Positions 23,577 to 34,085 are shown, counted from the stretch's first letter. The stretch is 64,000 nt of DNA from Gordius sp. MW1 (GCA_964036665.1 OZ038526.1:34162001-34226000); one strand, 5' to 3'. The notes: generated by a model from the letters alone, not told the origin. Made by a program: numbers and translations.

Positions 23577-24325
23577 TAGCCAGGATTTTCACCAGGGGGG
23601 GGGAAATCTGGCAAAAAAAAATTCCCATTAAACCACCAAGAAGTCGGGCTCGCTGCTGGCCCCAATCGGCTAGGGGTTCGGGCAGGCTACCGCTCTAAAT
23701 TGAGATTTTTAAGTAGACCTGGACGGGCACCATAATGTGATTTTTTTATATAGTTCACTATTTTTTTGTCACCCTTCTATTTATAAAAATGCTAGAATTA
23801 GATCACAAATTTTTAAAAATAAGACATTATTAATTATTTAAATCTAAAATCGTCATTTTGGGCCCGGCTGTTCCGACAGCATTACTTAATTGGGCAATTA
23901 AAGGGTTTTGGCTGGCCCTAGCAGGCAATTTAGTTATCAAACCGTGATGGGTTCTAGCAGGAAATTTTAGACTAATATGTTAAATGATAAAAATATTAAT
24001 ATTATATAGAATGAGGAACATTATAATAATCGCTATGTTATCTACTTCCTTGGGCGGTCTGGTGTTTTCACTGGAAATAAACGTTCAAACAAGTTTTGTT
24101 TTCATAGCAATTTTCACAATCATATTTGGAAATTTCAACGCATTTTGTCAAAAATTAAACCCAAAAAATTAAATCTATTCTAGATATTATCTTTCTAGAT
24201 TTTAATAAGTGTCTTAAAGTCTTTGATGTAACTAAACTTTAATATTTTAACCCCTTAATTTTGTTATTAATCAAAAAAAGGGGAGGGGGAATTTCCCGCC
24301 CTCCCCCCAATTCCTCCATTGCTAT
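23577..24325. repeat. Decayed GGCGTAGCC-type repeat, about 750 bp
   Basis: It starts GCGTAGCCAGGATTTTCACC with a G run and ends near 24325 with a C-rich tract and CTCCATTGCTATG, an imperfect counterpart of the usual end. GC-rich segments (CAATCGGCTAGGGGTTCGGG, then GGCCCGGCTGTTCCGACAGC) lie inside. An open frame at 23984-24172 is hydrophobic and AT-driven and is not convincing as a gene. No clear target duplication was found. Confidence 0.4.
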
Positions 24326-24958
24326 GTATACTTGATTTTGTAATTTTTTATAGTAGTAGACATCATATTCACATAATAAACTAACTTCCTTGATTTAAAT
24401 CAACAAAAATTAAAGAGTTGTTGTTTAAAATTTTAAAAAATAAAATTTAACATTGTAGGATTTTTATTAAATCGATTTTATCCACTTTTTAGAAATAAAA
24501 GTTTAGATTAATAAACAACTTTGTACCATCCCTAAGTACGTGTGGAACTCTAATTACACAAAATTCAGATTTATGAATGACAGCCGTGAAAGTAATCCCA
24601 TTTATGCTTGCAATACAGCAAGGAATAGTTCCTTAAAAAAATTAAAATATTTTTACAAATAAAGGTGCGAATAATATTAAACCCTTAATCAACAACTCAC
24701 TTTTCCTCGGTACTTTTTTTATAATTAAATTAAAAGGTCGTTTAAAGATGCATCTTTAAATCGAGGGCAAGTTTATACACTTTTAGATGCCGCAAACATC
24801 TTCACCCACACATTTTATTTTTAATTCACCGGGACCATGAAATTAGTCAAACGGGCGATGGACGGGCCCGGCCGGGTTTGGAAGTTTCTCATCTGACACC
24901 AATCTCTTAAAAAGGGCTTGCTCTAGATCTTTAATATATTTTGCATTTTGTGTAGCAG
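24326..24958. other. AT-rich stretch with hAT-end fragment
   Basis: Mostly featureless. Near 24850-24890 a GGACGGGCCCGGCCGGG segment resembles the GC-rich subterminal part of the 13688-14808 hAT and is probably a remnant end. Confidence 0.35.
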
Positions 24959-25130
24959 CAGAGGCGTAGCCGAAGGGGGGGGGGCAGGGAGGGGCGGCTG
25001 CCCCCTCTAAATCCAAAAATTTGGTGAAATTTATTAAAATGATCGCTAAAATTAAAAAAATGACCATTTTGCCCCTACGTAAATTATTATTGCCCCCCCC
25101 CCTCTAATTCCACTGCTGGCTATGCCCATG
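24959..25130 (-). mobile_element. hAT-like MITE, GGCGTAGCC family
   Basis: This is a reverse-oriented copy (C-rich block at the right) flanked by TGTAGCAG (24951-24958) and TGTAACAG (25131-25138), an 8-bp duplication with one mismatch. An open frame across it is not coding. Confidence 0.75.
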
Positions 25131-25718
25131 TGTAACAGCATCAAAACAAATTTTAAAAATTGAAGCTATATTATCGTTGCTACTTATGATTCAACGTGTA
25201 TCAAACAATATAGAATGACCAACCACTTGCATGCCCTTCAAACAATTTAAATTGATTATTTGCCGCCACGGTTTATAAATTTTGTATCGCGCGAGTCTTT
25301 ATGTTGTGTCCTACTTGACCTCTGCTACTCTTCTCTTTATAATGGGAAAATATTAATATAAAATTTCCAAACTTTGTTTTTATAAATGTTGTATAAGGGT
25401 TCTCCTTTTATAATCGTCAAGCCTTACGATCTTTCTAAATATTCGTCGATCCTTAGTATTGGCTTTCGCGTTTCCGTGTAACCTACGATTCTAAGCTTTA
25501 GACGGGTGTTGTAAAAGCGGACCATTAATTATACTAAGACTAGCGTTTTATTCTGGTCTGTTTTTAATTTCGACCAAGTCTGAATAAATTTATTTAATTA
25601 AATCCGAAAGCAGATAGTCTGCTCTCGGATTCCTCCGGTCACGCAATTGTTTCACCGGAAGCGTTTATTTAAAATAAATAAAACTACGCATATATGGAAG
25701 AGTAACGCGCCTATTATA
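25131..25718 (+). other. Upstream region of small gene
   Basis: No TATA box near the ATG is convincing. The last 100 bp are less AT-rich and contain TTCACCGGAAGCG, which resembles a TATA-less housekeeping promoter with an ETS-type core. That is inference. An LTR was considered and not supported. Confidence 0.3.
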
Positions 25719-25957
25719 ATGCGGGGATACTCGGCCGCTTTTACAACGCTACTTTCGACTACTAAAAGAAGGGAGGCAAATGATATTAATCGAATAGTAT
25801 TGGACATGCAGGTGCGGGAAAAGAGCGAAGAATACGACCCCGTGTTACATGGAAAGGGTAAGTGGAAAAAAATATAATAACTAAGAAGATAAATTCAGAA
25901 AAATCATTACTTGGTCGAGTTGTTGAAATACCTAAGACTGTGGCACCAGTGGCGTAG
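25719..25957 (+). CDS. Two-exon gene, 65-aa unknown protein with TE-encoded end
   Basis: Exon 1 is 25719-25857: ATG, then RGYSAAFTTLLSTTKRREAN. The donor GTAAGT at 25858 is strong. A 41-bp intron ends in TTCAG at 25898. Exon 2 is 25899-25957 and joins in phase as HGKEKSLLGRVVEIPKTVAP, then VA and the stop TAG (25955-25957). The basic, Ser/Thr-rich N-terminus would suit a mitochondrial targeting peptide (inference). I do not recognise the family. A 4.75-kb hAT begins at 25947, inside codon CCA, so the last two residues and the stop come from its terminal repeat. Sequence after the transposon (30698) shows the former end was CCA CTT ACA TAA, giving a protein of the same 65-residue length. The gene therefore still looks translatable. 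Confidence 0.6.
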
Positions 25958-26052
25958 CTAACCTTTTTGCCTTGGTGGGGGGGGGGGGGGGGGTGCTGAG
26001 CTGGTCAAATAGGGGGGGGGGGGACAAAAAATTTCCTACGCCCACCTTTAAA

Positions 26053-26058
26053 AATAAA
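26053..26058 (+). promoter_or_regulatory. AATAAA near the left end of the hAT
   Basis: This is the first canonical polyadenylation hexamer after the stop at 25957. It could end the host mRNA inside the transposon. The presumed original signal, AATAAA at 30737-30742, is now 4.8 kb from the stop. Confidence 0.35.
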
Positions 26059-26479
26059 AAATATTTATGTTTTGCCCCCCCCCCCCAATCCAAAACCTAA
26101 ATACGATTATGGGTCTGTTGTGTCTCAAACCCCCCCCCCCCGTTCTACTTCGAATAGTGATGATTTAAATTCCCCCCCCCCCGACCTACTACTTATAACG
26201 ATAATTGAATTACCTAACCTGAATTTAACGTTTCCCTTTCATCTTAACCACCTTACCACATTTGAGGTCGATCTCGATTAAACTTCTGTGGTGTTCAACC
26301 TAAACCCCCCCCCCCCCCACACATACGTGCACCCTTTTTTATCAATCGATACGCACTCACGCATACGTGCACCATTATATATAATTATTATAAAAGTTAA
26401 CATCCCTCCCTTTTAAGGGAGGGCCGAAATATTTGTAGTCAATAAACATCGCCTTAGATTTAATAATGGGTGTTATTTA

Positions 26480-27010
26480 ACTGCTAAGTAAATAATTACA
26501 AATTGCTAAGTAATTTATGCTAAGTATTTTAATTAAAGTGCTAAGTATTTTATTAAAAAACGCTAAATATTTTATGCTAAGTATTTTAATCTAAATGCTA
26601 AGTATTTTAATCTAGATGCTAAGTATTTTATTATTAAATGCTAAGTATTTTAATCTAAATGCTAAGTATTTTAAAGGAAATGCTAAGTATTTTATTTTAA
26701 ATGCTAAGTATTTTAAAGGAAATGCGAAGTATTTTATTTTTAAATGCTAAGTTTTTTATTTTTAAATGCTAAGTTTTTATTATAAAATTGCAGAGTTTTC
26801 ATTTTGATATACTAAGTTTTTTTTATTAAAATGCTAAGTATTTTATTAAAAAAATCTAAATTATGAGTTTTAATCAAAATGCTGAGTATTAAAAAAATAT
26901 AAGATAATAAGGTTTTAAAGCTAAAAAGGACAAAGTTTTAATGGTAATAATTTCAAAGAAAATGTTTAATTTTTAAAAATGCTAGGTTTTCTATTTTGAA
27001 GTGCTAAGTT
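26480..27010 (+). repeat. Minisatellite arm, TGCTAAGTATTTTA units
   Basis: About 20 imperfect copies of TGCTAAGTATTTTA are separated by 2-10 variable A/T bases, mostly 17-24 bp apart. Units decay towards 27010. This is the left half of an inverted pair inside the hAT element. Confidence 0.85.
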
Positions 27011-27484
27011 ATTAAAGTTTTTTAATTCAAAGTTTTATTTATGACACAAAAAAGTGTTGAAATTGAAGTTAAGTTTTAATGGGAATTATTTTAATGAATT
27101 ACCAAAATTTATAGTTGAAAAATATAATATTTCAATTTTATATTGTATAATTTATTTTAGATTTGAATAAAAAAATTATGATTATTTAATTGTAGGTGAA
27201 GAAATACCCTTCATGTTCTATAATGACTTCATATATAAAATAATCTAAATAGCCAATAGGATAATTGATAGAGATTTTATTCAACTACAATAAACCCTAA
27301 CCCTTACCCTATAACACAACCATTTTATCCCCCAAAACAGCTTTAAATGCATTATGAATTGAACTGGCTGCATCAATGACAAGAACTTTTTTTATTACTT
27401 AATTTCATGACCTCATTAGTCAAAATTTGAAACATGAATTTAAAATCAACAGACAGCTTTATTTGTTTAAATTTATAAAATCTT

Positions 27485-27950
27485 TACTTAGCATAATTTA
27501 TTTATAAACCTAGATAATATACTTAGCATAATTTATTTAAGTACTTGGCAAATAATTTAAATACTTGGCACAATTTATTTAAATACTTAGCAATAATTTA
27601 AATACTTAGCATAATATATTTAAATACTTAGCAATAATTTAAATACTTAGCATAATATATTTAAATACTTAGCATATAATTCAAATAATTAGCAAAACAT
27701 TAAAATACTTAGCAAACAAATAAAATACTTAGCAAATAAATAAAATACTTAGCAAAACAATAAAATACTTAGCAAAACTTATTTAAATACTTAGCAAATG
27801 AATAAAATACTTAGCATTTGAATTTAATACTTAGCATTAATTTAATGACTTAGCAAACGAATTAAATACTTAGCAAATGAATAAAATACTTAGCAATGAC
27901 GCTAAAAATACTTAGCAATTTGAATAAAATACTTAGCAAATAATTTGTTG
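27485..27950 (-). repeat. Inverted minisatellite arm, TAAAATACTTAGCA units
   Basis: About 22 copies of TACTTAGCA/TACTTAGCAAAT are the exact reverse orientation of the 26480-27010 array. Spacing is again mostly 17-22 bp. The two arms enclose a roughly 470-bp AT-rich core with no ORF. Tandem repeats inside long inverted arms are a feature of Foldback/Galileo-type elements. Confidence 0.85.
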
Positions 27951-28692
27951 TGTTTAATAATTCTAATAGTAAATAAGGCTATTGCAAATGCAATTAAAAA
28001 ATTTTTCCCTCATAAACGTTCGACAAACTTAAAATTGCGCTACTACTTTGTGTATTTTTCCTATTAACATCACACTAATATGTCCCCTCATGTTTATAGG
28101 GCATAAAATAAATAAAATTTATTTATAAATAAAACAAAGTTATGTAGTTGAAACAATATAGAAAATTTCACATGGTGCAATAAGTTTTGTATAAATGAAT
28201 TTGTAAAGGTAAAAGTGGAACGAGGATATTGACAAGAAATCGGTGACATTTTAAAAAATAATGCAATTAGTTAAAAAACTATATAACAAAGTTTTTATAA
28301 AAATTATTGCCACAACCCCAAAAATCTTGGCCATATATATAACAAGTTTTAATTTTACATATGCAATATTGGCAGCATTTTCAGGCAGCATTTATATCAG
28401 GGGAACAATGAGAACATTTAAAAGCTTTTTTAAGGTGATCCTCAAAAGGCGTAATTATAACATAAAATTTAAAAAAATTAATTATGAAATTAAAATTTGT
28501 TCAAGAATGAGTATTTAGAAGTTATTGCCCCTGGTATTATAGATATATTTGCACAACCCCCCTTCCCCCCCCCCCCCTTTATATCACCTAAAATTAAATT
28601 GAACTAATAAATTTAACGGCTAAATGAACCTTAAAAATATTCTGTTATAATTAAATAAATCAAAATTTTATTTGATAATTTTAGATCAAATT

Positions 28693-29031
28693 AGAGATGT
28701 GAGATGCATAGAACAACTTTGAATTTTTTTAGGATTTTTCTCCCTTGAAATTTGATGCGTTAACAATTATATAAAATTCAGCAATTGGTTTAATATTAAT
28801 TTATCAAACTTATGATGGGATAAAAAAATGGTGTACAAACAATTTTTTGGAAAACTATTGGCTTTATATGTGCATGTGGTACATAAAAATATGCAAGATA
28901 TGTTAAACAATAATCATGTGAGATGGACAATTAAATTGAAACCAGGATGGAATTTTCGTAAATTTAATAATATTTTAATATATTTTGAAAGTGTTAAAAA
29001 GTTTGAAACAAGTTTAAAAGAGCCCAGATAA
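28693..29031 (+). pseudogene. hAT transposase relic, plus-strand copy
   Basis: It begins RDVRCIEQL and continues FLGFFSLEI, then KNMQDMLNNNHVRWTIKLKP. The same order appears in the minus-strand relic (RDVGCTEQLS, FLGFLPLESFDA, KNMQEMLN...VKWTSKLK). It is heavily decayed, with stops and a missing central part. Confidence 0.65.
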
Positions 29032-29051
29032 TTTTTTATTAAATATTAAAA

Positions 29052-30475
29052 TTAGTCTTTTAGTAGTTCATTACGCCTTTTACTCAATGTTGCAAACGAA
29101 TTGATAATATCATCCGGGGGAATATCATTTATAAAGTCATGTTCTAAGCTCAATAAAGCTAAGGAAGATAACCTATCTTGTCCAATTGTGGAACGAAGAT
29201 AAGTTTTAATCCGTTTTAGCAATGAGAACGATCTTTCGCATGAACATGAAGATATTGGGATAGTTTAAATTATTTTAATCAAAATAATAAAATTTGGAAA
29301 CACTATTGAGGGCAAAATTTTAATAAGTGAAAAAATATCATTGCATTTTATTTTATTTGAAGATAAAGAGTTATAATGTGTTACAAATTTTTTTGCCATT
29401 TTTATTTCGCCGTCTTCCAGTTTTAATCTATAATGGTTAATTATTTCTGATAAAAGAGATTTATCGCAAAAAAAGGGGATGAAGGGTTTAAACCTTCTAA
29501 GGACTTATATAAATTACAATTAATTTCCGAAAATCTTATGTTTAATTCTGCTATTATTCTATCTATGATAGGATAATATAAATCAATTTTGAAATCAATC
29601 AATCAATTAGTAGATTCAAAAGAGTAAAATGTGTCATACTTTTTTGGTTTTTTAATACGTTTAGAAGGTAATAAATCAAAAATTGCAGCTAAATCTTTTG
29701 CCTTATTATAAAGAATTTGATAGTGGTCCTCATTTCTAATATCATTTAAAGTTAATATTAGGCTATTAACCGTTGTAATTGCATTTATTAAACAAATAGT
29801 TGGGCTTTGAAACTCGTTCTGAACTTTTTGAACAATTTCAAAAATATATTGAAATATTATTAAATTCAGAATTGTATCAAAAACAAAAGGTTATGTAAAA
29901 TCCCATTGGGTTGAGCCATGTCTTTTGTCCTTTCTAAATTTGTAAGATAATTAATTATTGCAGAATAATTATGCAAAAGTCCCATCATCGATTTTAATTT
30001 ACTTGTCCATTTCACTGCACAAGGCAGTTCAATGGTTTTATGCTTAATATTTAACATCTCTTGCATATTTTTTAGTCCCTCATGGTGGGTGGACAGCTGA
30101 AACTGAAAAAAAATTATGCACATTATGTAATATACAAAAAAAGGTATTGGCAGAAGGGATTGTGGAGCAAATTGTCATCAAAACCAAATTTGATTTGTGA
30201 GCATAGCAATGCACATATAAAGCCAATGGATTTGATTTACCAAAAATGGCTTGCACACCATTTTTTTCTCCCTTCATTACTGAAGCCCCATCATAAGTCT
30301 GAGCAACACATATTGCTTTTAAATTAATATTGATTAAATTGAATTTTATTGACAATTGATAATGCATCAAAGCTTTCAAGGGGCAAGAATCCTAAAAAAT
30401 ATTCTTTAGGTGTGTCATTGGATTCAACAAAACGTACACAAACACTAAGTTGTTCTGTGCATCCCACATCTCTAG
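29052..30475 (-). pseudogene. hAT transposase relic (DUF4371/ZMYM-like type)
   Basis: Reading down from 30475 on the minus strand: RDVGCTEQLSVCVRFVESND and EYFLGFLPLESFDALS; then CVAQTYDGASVMKGEKNGVQ and ALYVHCYAHKSNLVL (30379-30150); then ELPCAVKWTSKLKSMMGLL (about 30030); finally the C-terminal dimerisation motif CSCERSFSLLKRIKTYLRST followed by GQDRLSSLALLSLEHDF, ending at a stop at 29052. The GASVM...YVHCYAH core and SCERSFS...LSSLALLS tail identify the hAT group. Several frame changes and an internally decayed stretch (29250-29850) make it non-functional. Confidence 0.8.
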
Positions 30476-30705
30476 TATGTCAACTCAACAATTTGATACA
30501 ATTTTCACCCTTTATTGTCTTATACAGCATCTTAATTTTTAATTGTAATATAATTAAAACTTTGATTCGGAAACAATAATAATAATCTTTATATTGTTTC
30601 TTGATTAAGATAAAAAAAAATAATGGCGGAAGGGGCCCGGGGGCCCAAGATTTTTCCCTTGTGGGGCCCGGTTTTTGCTCTTGGGGCCACGCCACTGTGT
30701 GGCAC

Positions 30706-31379
30706 CACTTACATAAAGAAGGAGCTTTAAGTTAATAATAAAATGCAACGACAACTGATGATACTTAATCCTTATTATCTGTGCAAAATTATTGATTAAA
30801 CAACGATTGTTTTAGATTTGGGCTGACGGGTTATTAATTTCTATAAAACTGTGAAATTTATATGGCTACATTAGTGTCTGGATCGTTTTGTTTCTTAAAG
30901 GTTGTTAAAAAGATTCATTATTTTTCCATCTCATCTTACGCTATGAGGTTGTCCTAAAAACAAAGCTCATCATTTGCAACATTTTGTGGCCAATTGAAAA
31001 ATATATTTAAAAGATTCAATTATAAAGAAGGATCGGATGGTTCGAGGATGGAAGGAGCATGACACGACATACGATGAATATTTTTAATAATTAAGAAATT
31101 GAAAGGTATTCACGATATTTAGAATAATAAATACCTGTAGCTTTGTTAAAAAAAATGGTACAAAATATGAAGCTTTATAAAAAAAACCAAGGCCCTGTTA
31201 AGATTTAAACCCTAAAACTACATTATTATTAATTTGATATATACCTGAATATTATTTTATATACTGTACGTTCGTTTGCAATTTAGATCTACCATTTGTT
31301 TCTATCGTCAATTGTTCTGATGTTGTCTTGTTCTTTTTATGATCAAAATAAACTCCATTCTTAACATATGGCACTGCGA
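30706..31379. other. Former 3' flank of the small gene, then spacer
   Basis: The first bases (TTACATAA) complete the pre-insertion reading frame and stop of the 25719 gene, followed by AATAAA at 30737-30742. The remainder is AT-rich with no supported feature. Confidence 0.45.
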
Positions 31380-31725
31380 TTAGGGTGTCTTCGGAGCCGC
31401 AAAATTCTAAATTGGAGACTCCCTAAAAGAATTTGAATTAATTAACGAAGATATCGGGAATTACTTGGATTACCTGGAGGCTCGCCTAAATATAGATGTT
31501 TTCTGATGTGGGAGGAAAAGTTAATTAAGGCATTCTTAAATACTGCCAAATTATGGAAACTATCCCAATTCCTGTTTAAAGACGCCATTTGGGATAAGAT
31601 TGTCTGCGCGCTGCGAAGAGTTTTTAAAAAGACAACCTCAGGTTTTGCGGCGAGAATGGAACTGATGCGTTCAAAAAGAGGCGTCGAGGAGTTAGTATTT
31701 ATCGCAAAATCCGCTTTCTAATGCA
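31380..31725 (+). pseudogene. Possible Gypsy gag fragment
   Basis: Fragments in different frames read FELINEDIGNYLDYLEARLN and, about 70 bp later, LFKDAIWDKIVCALRR. Gypsy-type gag proteins have a similar arrangement (a W/YLxxLE segment, then a xxDxxVxxLRxE segment). The match is weak and the region could be an unrelated decayed ORF. It is more GC-rich than its surroundings. Confidence 0.3.
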
Positions 31726-31909
31726 AGCTTGTTATTTTAAGGTTTTTATAAAAGCGCGTATTTGCAATCAGCTGATTTTCGAAGCAGATCTAAAAAGTTT
31801 AGAATTGGAAAACCGTACCAATTATCCAATCTGCGAAGAAAGGGCTGATAGTATTCTCGCCTTGGAAAGGTGCTTGAATTAACACTCACAATTAAAAGGA
31901 CTGATATGG

Positions 31910-32673
31910 AGGCACAGGCGTAGCCAGGATTGCCTCATGGGGGGGGGGGGGTTCCAAAAATTTTTTTAGGTGATACTATTAAACACTTCTTTATTTATTA
32001 AGCTTATATAGAGTAGTGACGCGTGTAGGAATAGTTAATTAAGGGGGGGGGGGGGGGGGGGGGGGTAAATTTGTGTCATAGAATTTCGATTAAACAAAAA
32101 CTTATTAAAATTATATAAATTCAATATCTACGGTGGGTTTTTGGTCAAAAATGCATTAATAATATCTTCAGATACGCAAATTGCAAAGAGCTCTTTCCAA
32201 TTTTCCTGTTTGCGCTAATTAGGGCCATTGTTTAAACTAAATTCTTACATTGGCCTTTTAGGCTTAAATTTCCCTCCAGAACCAATAATTGTCCCGCCCG
32301 AGACCGTTTAAATAAAATTATAAGCCCAAGTTCGCCCCGCTGCTAAAATTTGGCTTGTATCAGCATCTTCCTCGTTTAATTTAGAGGTTGAGATACTTTT
32401 TTAGGAAATAATTAAGAATTAATTTTCTTCTTATTGAAAACACGCACTCGGGACATAAATTTTTTAAATAAATCATGTTATAATTAGTAGATTTCATCTA
32501 AAATTAAATATCAATTTAATTAAGATAATATATCATTTCTATATGCGCAACACACACAAGACTCCTATTAATATTTTTTCCGTATATTTTAAAAAATAAT
32601 TGATTTATTTTTTCTCAATGGGGGAGGGGGGGGGGTCCTAACCCAAAACCTCCCACCCCCCTTCCCTACGCTA
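31910..32673 (+). mobile_element. hAT-like element, about 760 bp, plus copy
   Basis: It starts CACAGGCGTAGCCAGGATTGCC and ends CCTACGCTACTG. It carries a 23-G run at 32043-32065. Nearly all of it (for example GGTGGGTTTTTGGTCAAAAA and CCCAAGTTCGCCCCGCTGC) is repeated in reverse orientation at 37495-38234. No coding capacity. The target duplication is not clear for this copy. Confidence 0.75.
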
Positions 32674-32929
32674 CTGGACGGGACGTTAATATAACCTAAG
32701 GAACTCAGGCTGGGCCTTAATTTAGGTAAGGCTCGCCAAAAACCCGTGTCAAAATTAACTTAATTTTTATCGGTGTTTTATAATGTATAAACAAAGGTTT
32801 ATTTAGATAATGTTCTGCTTAAAATTATTTGATGTTTATTGAAATAAAAGGATAATGAAATTATATTTTCATCTGTTCATCGATATCTCAGCACGCATCT
32901 TATGTTAATTAGAAATTATATATACACGT

Positions 32930-33290
32930 ACGCCCATGGGCGTATCCAGGATTTAAATTAGTTGGGGGGGGGGGCAGTAATTATTTAGGGAGGGCAAAAA
33001 ATATTTTATAGGTCCCGAAATTATGGATTTAGGGGTCGTCTGCCCGTCATTGCTCTATTTATACAGTCTAGCAACAATGGAGTAAATTAAATTTATTTTA
33101 GATAGCAACCTTCATTTATCCCTTATCTTATTTTGATTTTCAATGAAGTATATATAATTAGACACATGGGCGTAGCCTGCAATAGGATTATAGGGGGGGG
33201 GGCAATAATGACTTAGTGTAGGGCATAATGATCATTTTTTAAAATTTTATAATTTTAATAATAATTGTAGACCATCTAAAAATTAAAAAA
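32930..33290 (+). repeat. Two decayed GGCGTAGCC repeats
   Basis: ATGGGCGTATCCAGGATT with a G run (about 32936) and ATGGGCGTAGCCTGCAATAGG with a G run and GGGCAATAATGACTTAG (about 33168) are left-hand parts of the MITE family. Both lack a clear right end. Confidence 0.5.
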
Positions 33291-33352
33291 ATCAAATGAA
33301 ATTTTTATTCGGACCCCGGCCGGGCTAGGGCTTTGTTTAAAATTAACATTTT

Positions 33353-33493
33353 TATGGGTGTAGCCAAGAGGGGCCAGAAATTTTTTAATGCAAAAACCCT
33401 TAAAATTAAAAAAAAAATCATACTTTGCCCCCCCCCTTCTTGAACTTTGAAACGTTTCGCCCTCCCCCAACCCAAAACCTAGCTACGCTAATG
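33353..33493 (-). mobile_element. hAT-like MITE with perfect 8-bp duplication
   Basis: TATGGGTGTAGCC and GGTTTTGG-type ends (AACCTAGCTACGCTAATG at the right) enclose a C-run core. The flanks are identical: AACATTTT at 33345-33352 and 33494-33501. It sits inside an older GC-rich hAT remnant (about 33310-33545, ending CCCGTTGCGTCTCTA). Confidence 0.75.
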
Positions 33494-33816
33494 AACATTT
33501 TTGTAACAGGCGGGTCGACCCAAACAGGCCCGTTGCGTCTCTAATCTTTATTAAGAGTTCAGTATATATTTAAGTCAGCACTTATCGATCTTCCAATCAA
33601 ATTAAAATAACAAAAAAAGTGTAAATATTCTGACCATTTTATGGGAAAATTAATATTGTATGTAAATACCTTAAATAATGGTTAAAAAATTATGCAAATA
33701 ATTGCAACTTTTAACATTAAACAGGTGTTTTCTTCATTCATATATTCTTAGAGTGCAAGTTATTATAAACTAGAAAGCTCCTTAAACCTTTGGTTGGGAC
33801 CTTTAACAATTTACTC

Positions 33817-34085
33817 ATGACTAGTAAGTTTATAACATCATTGAAAAACTTTGAATATTTGTAAACAGGAGGAAATCAGAGAGAAAAAGCAAGAGAAAAA
33901 AATCAAAAAAAGCAAAAGGAAATAGAAAAGGCTAAGGGTGCAAAAGGTGAAGGACAATCAATGCAATCACGCCAAGAAAGGTTTCCAAGAATCTACATTT
34001 TATAAATTCTTTTACAACTTTTAGAGATGCACAAGTTATGAGAGAAAAGCAAAAAAAGGCTGAAGAAGCTAAAAAGCCTGCATAG
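33817..34085 (+). CDS. SERF: SERF family (4F5) small protein
   Basis: Three exons: 33817-33823 (ATG ACT A), 33869-33980 and 34025-34085. Joined, they give a 59-residue protein starting MTRGNQREKAREKNQKKQKE and ending with KQKKAEEAKKPA and TAG. The N-terminus MTRGNQRE.AR.KN.KK and the highly charged, largely disordered rest are the signature and length of SERF/MOAG-4 proteins, which bind RNA and modulate protein aggregation in animals. The ATG is fixed because exon 1 supplies only M, T and the first base of R, as commonly seen in this family. Introns are 45 and 44 bp, with donors GTAAGT and GTTTCC. Nearest signal: AATAAA at 34213. No functional link with its neighbours is evident. Confidence 0.9.

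Larger units (their letters stand above)
25947..30697 (-). mobile_element. 4.75-kb hAT transposon with perfect target duplication
   Basis: The ends are CAGTGGCGTAGCTAACC (25947) and GGGGCCACGCCACTG (ending 30697), sharing the hAT terminus CAGTGGCGT. The flanking 8-bp duplication TGTGGCAC is perfect (25939-25946 and 30698-30705). Interior: G- and C-run stretches (25975-26330), inverted minisatellite arms (26480-27950), a plus-strand transposase relic (28693-29031), and a longer minus-strand transposase relic of the hAT group containing DUF4371/ZMYM-like proteins (29052-30475). The transposase is broken, so this copy is non-autonomous now. The intact duplication suggests that insertion is more recent than the decay of the coding parts, or that an already defective copy moved in trans. 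Confidence 0.88.

Noticed and set aside
23984..24172. 62-codon hydrophobic ORF as a small membrane protein
   Set aside because: Composition follows the AT-rich background, it lies in a decayed repeat, and no splice or polyadenylation context supports it.
25190..25640. Possible LTR upstream of the 25719 gene
   Set aside because: There is an AATAAA and a GC-richer tail, but no matching second LTR, TG..CA ends with duplication, or primer-binding site.
26480..27950. CRISPR-like array of regularly spaced short repeats
   Set aside because: Spacers are only 2-10 bp and AT-only, the array inverts halfway, and the context is a eukaryotic hAT element with no cas genes.
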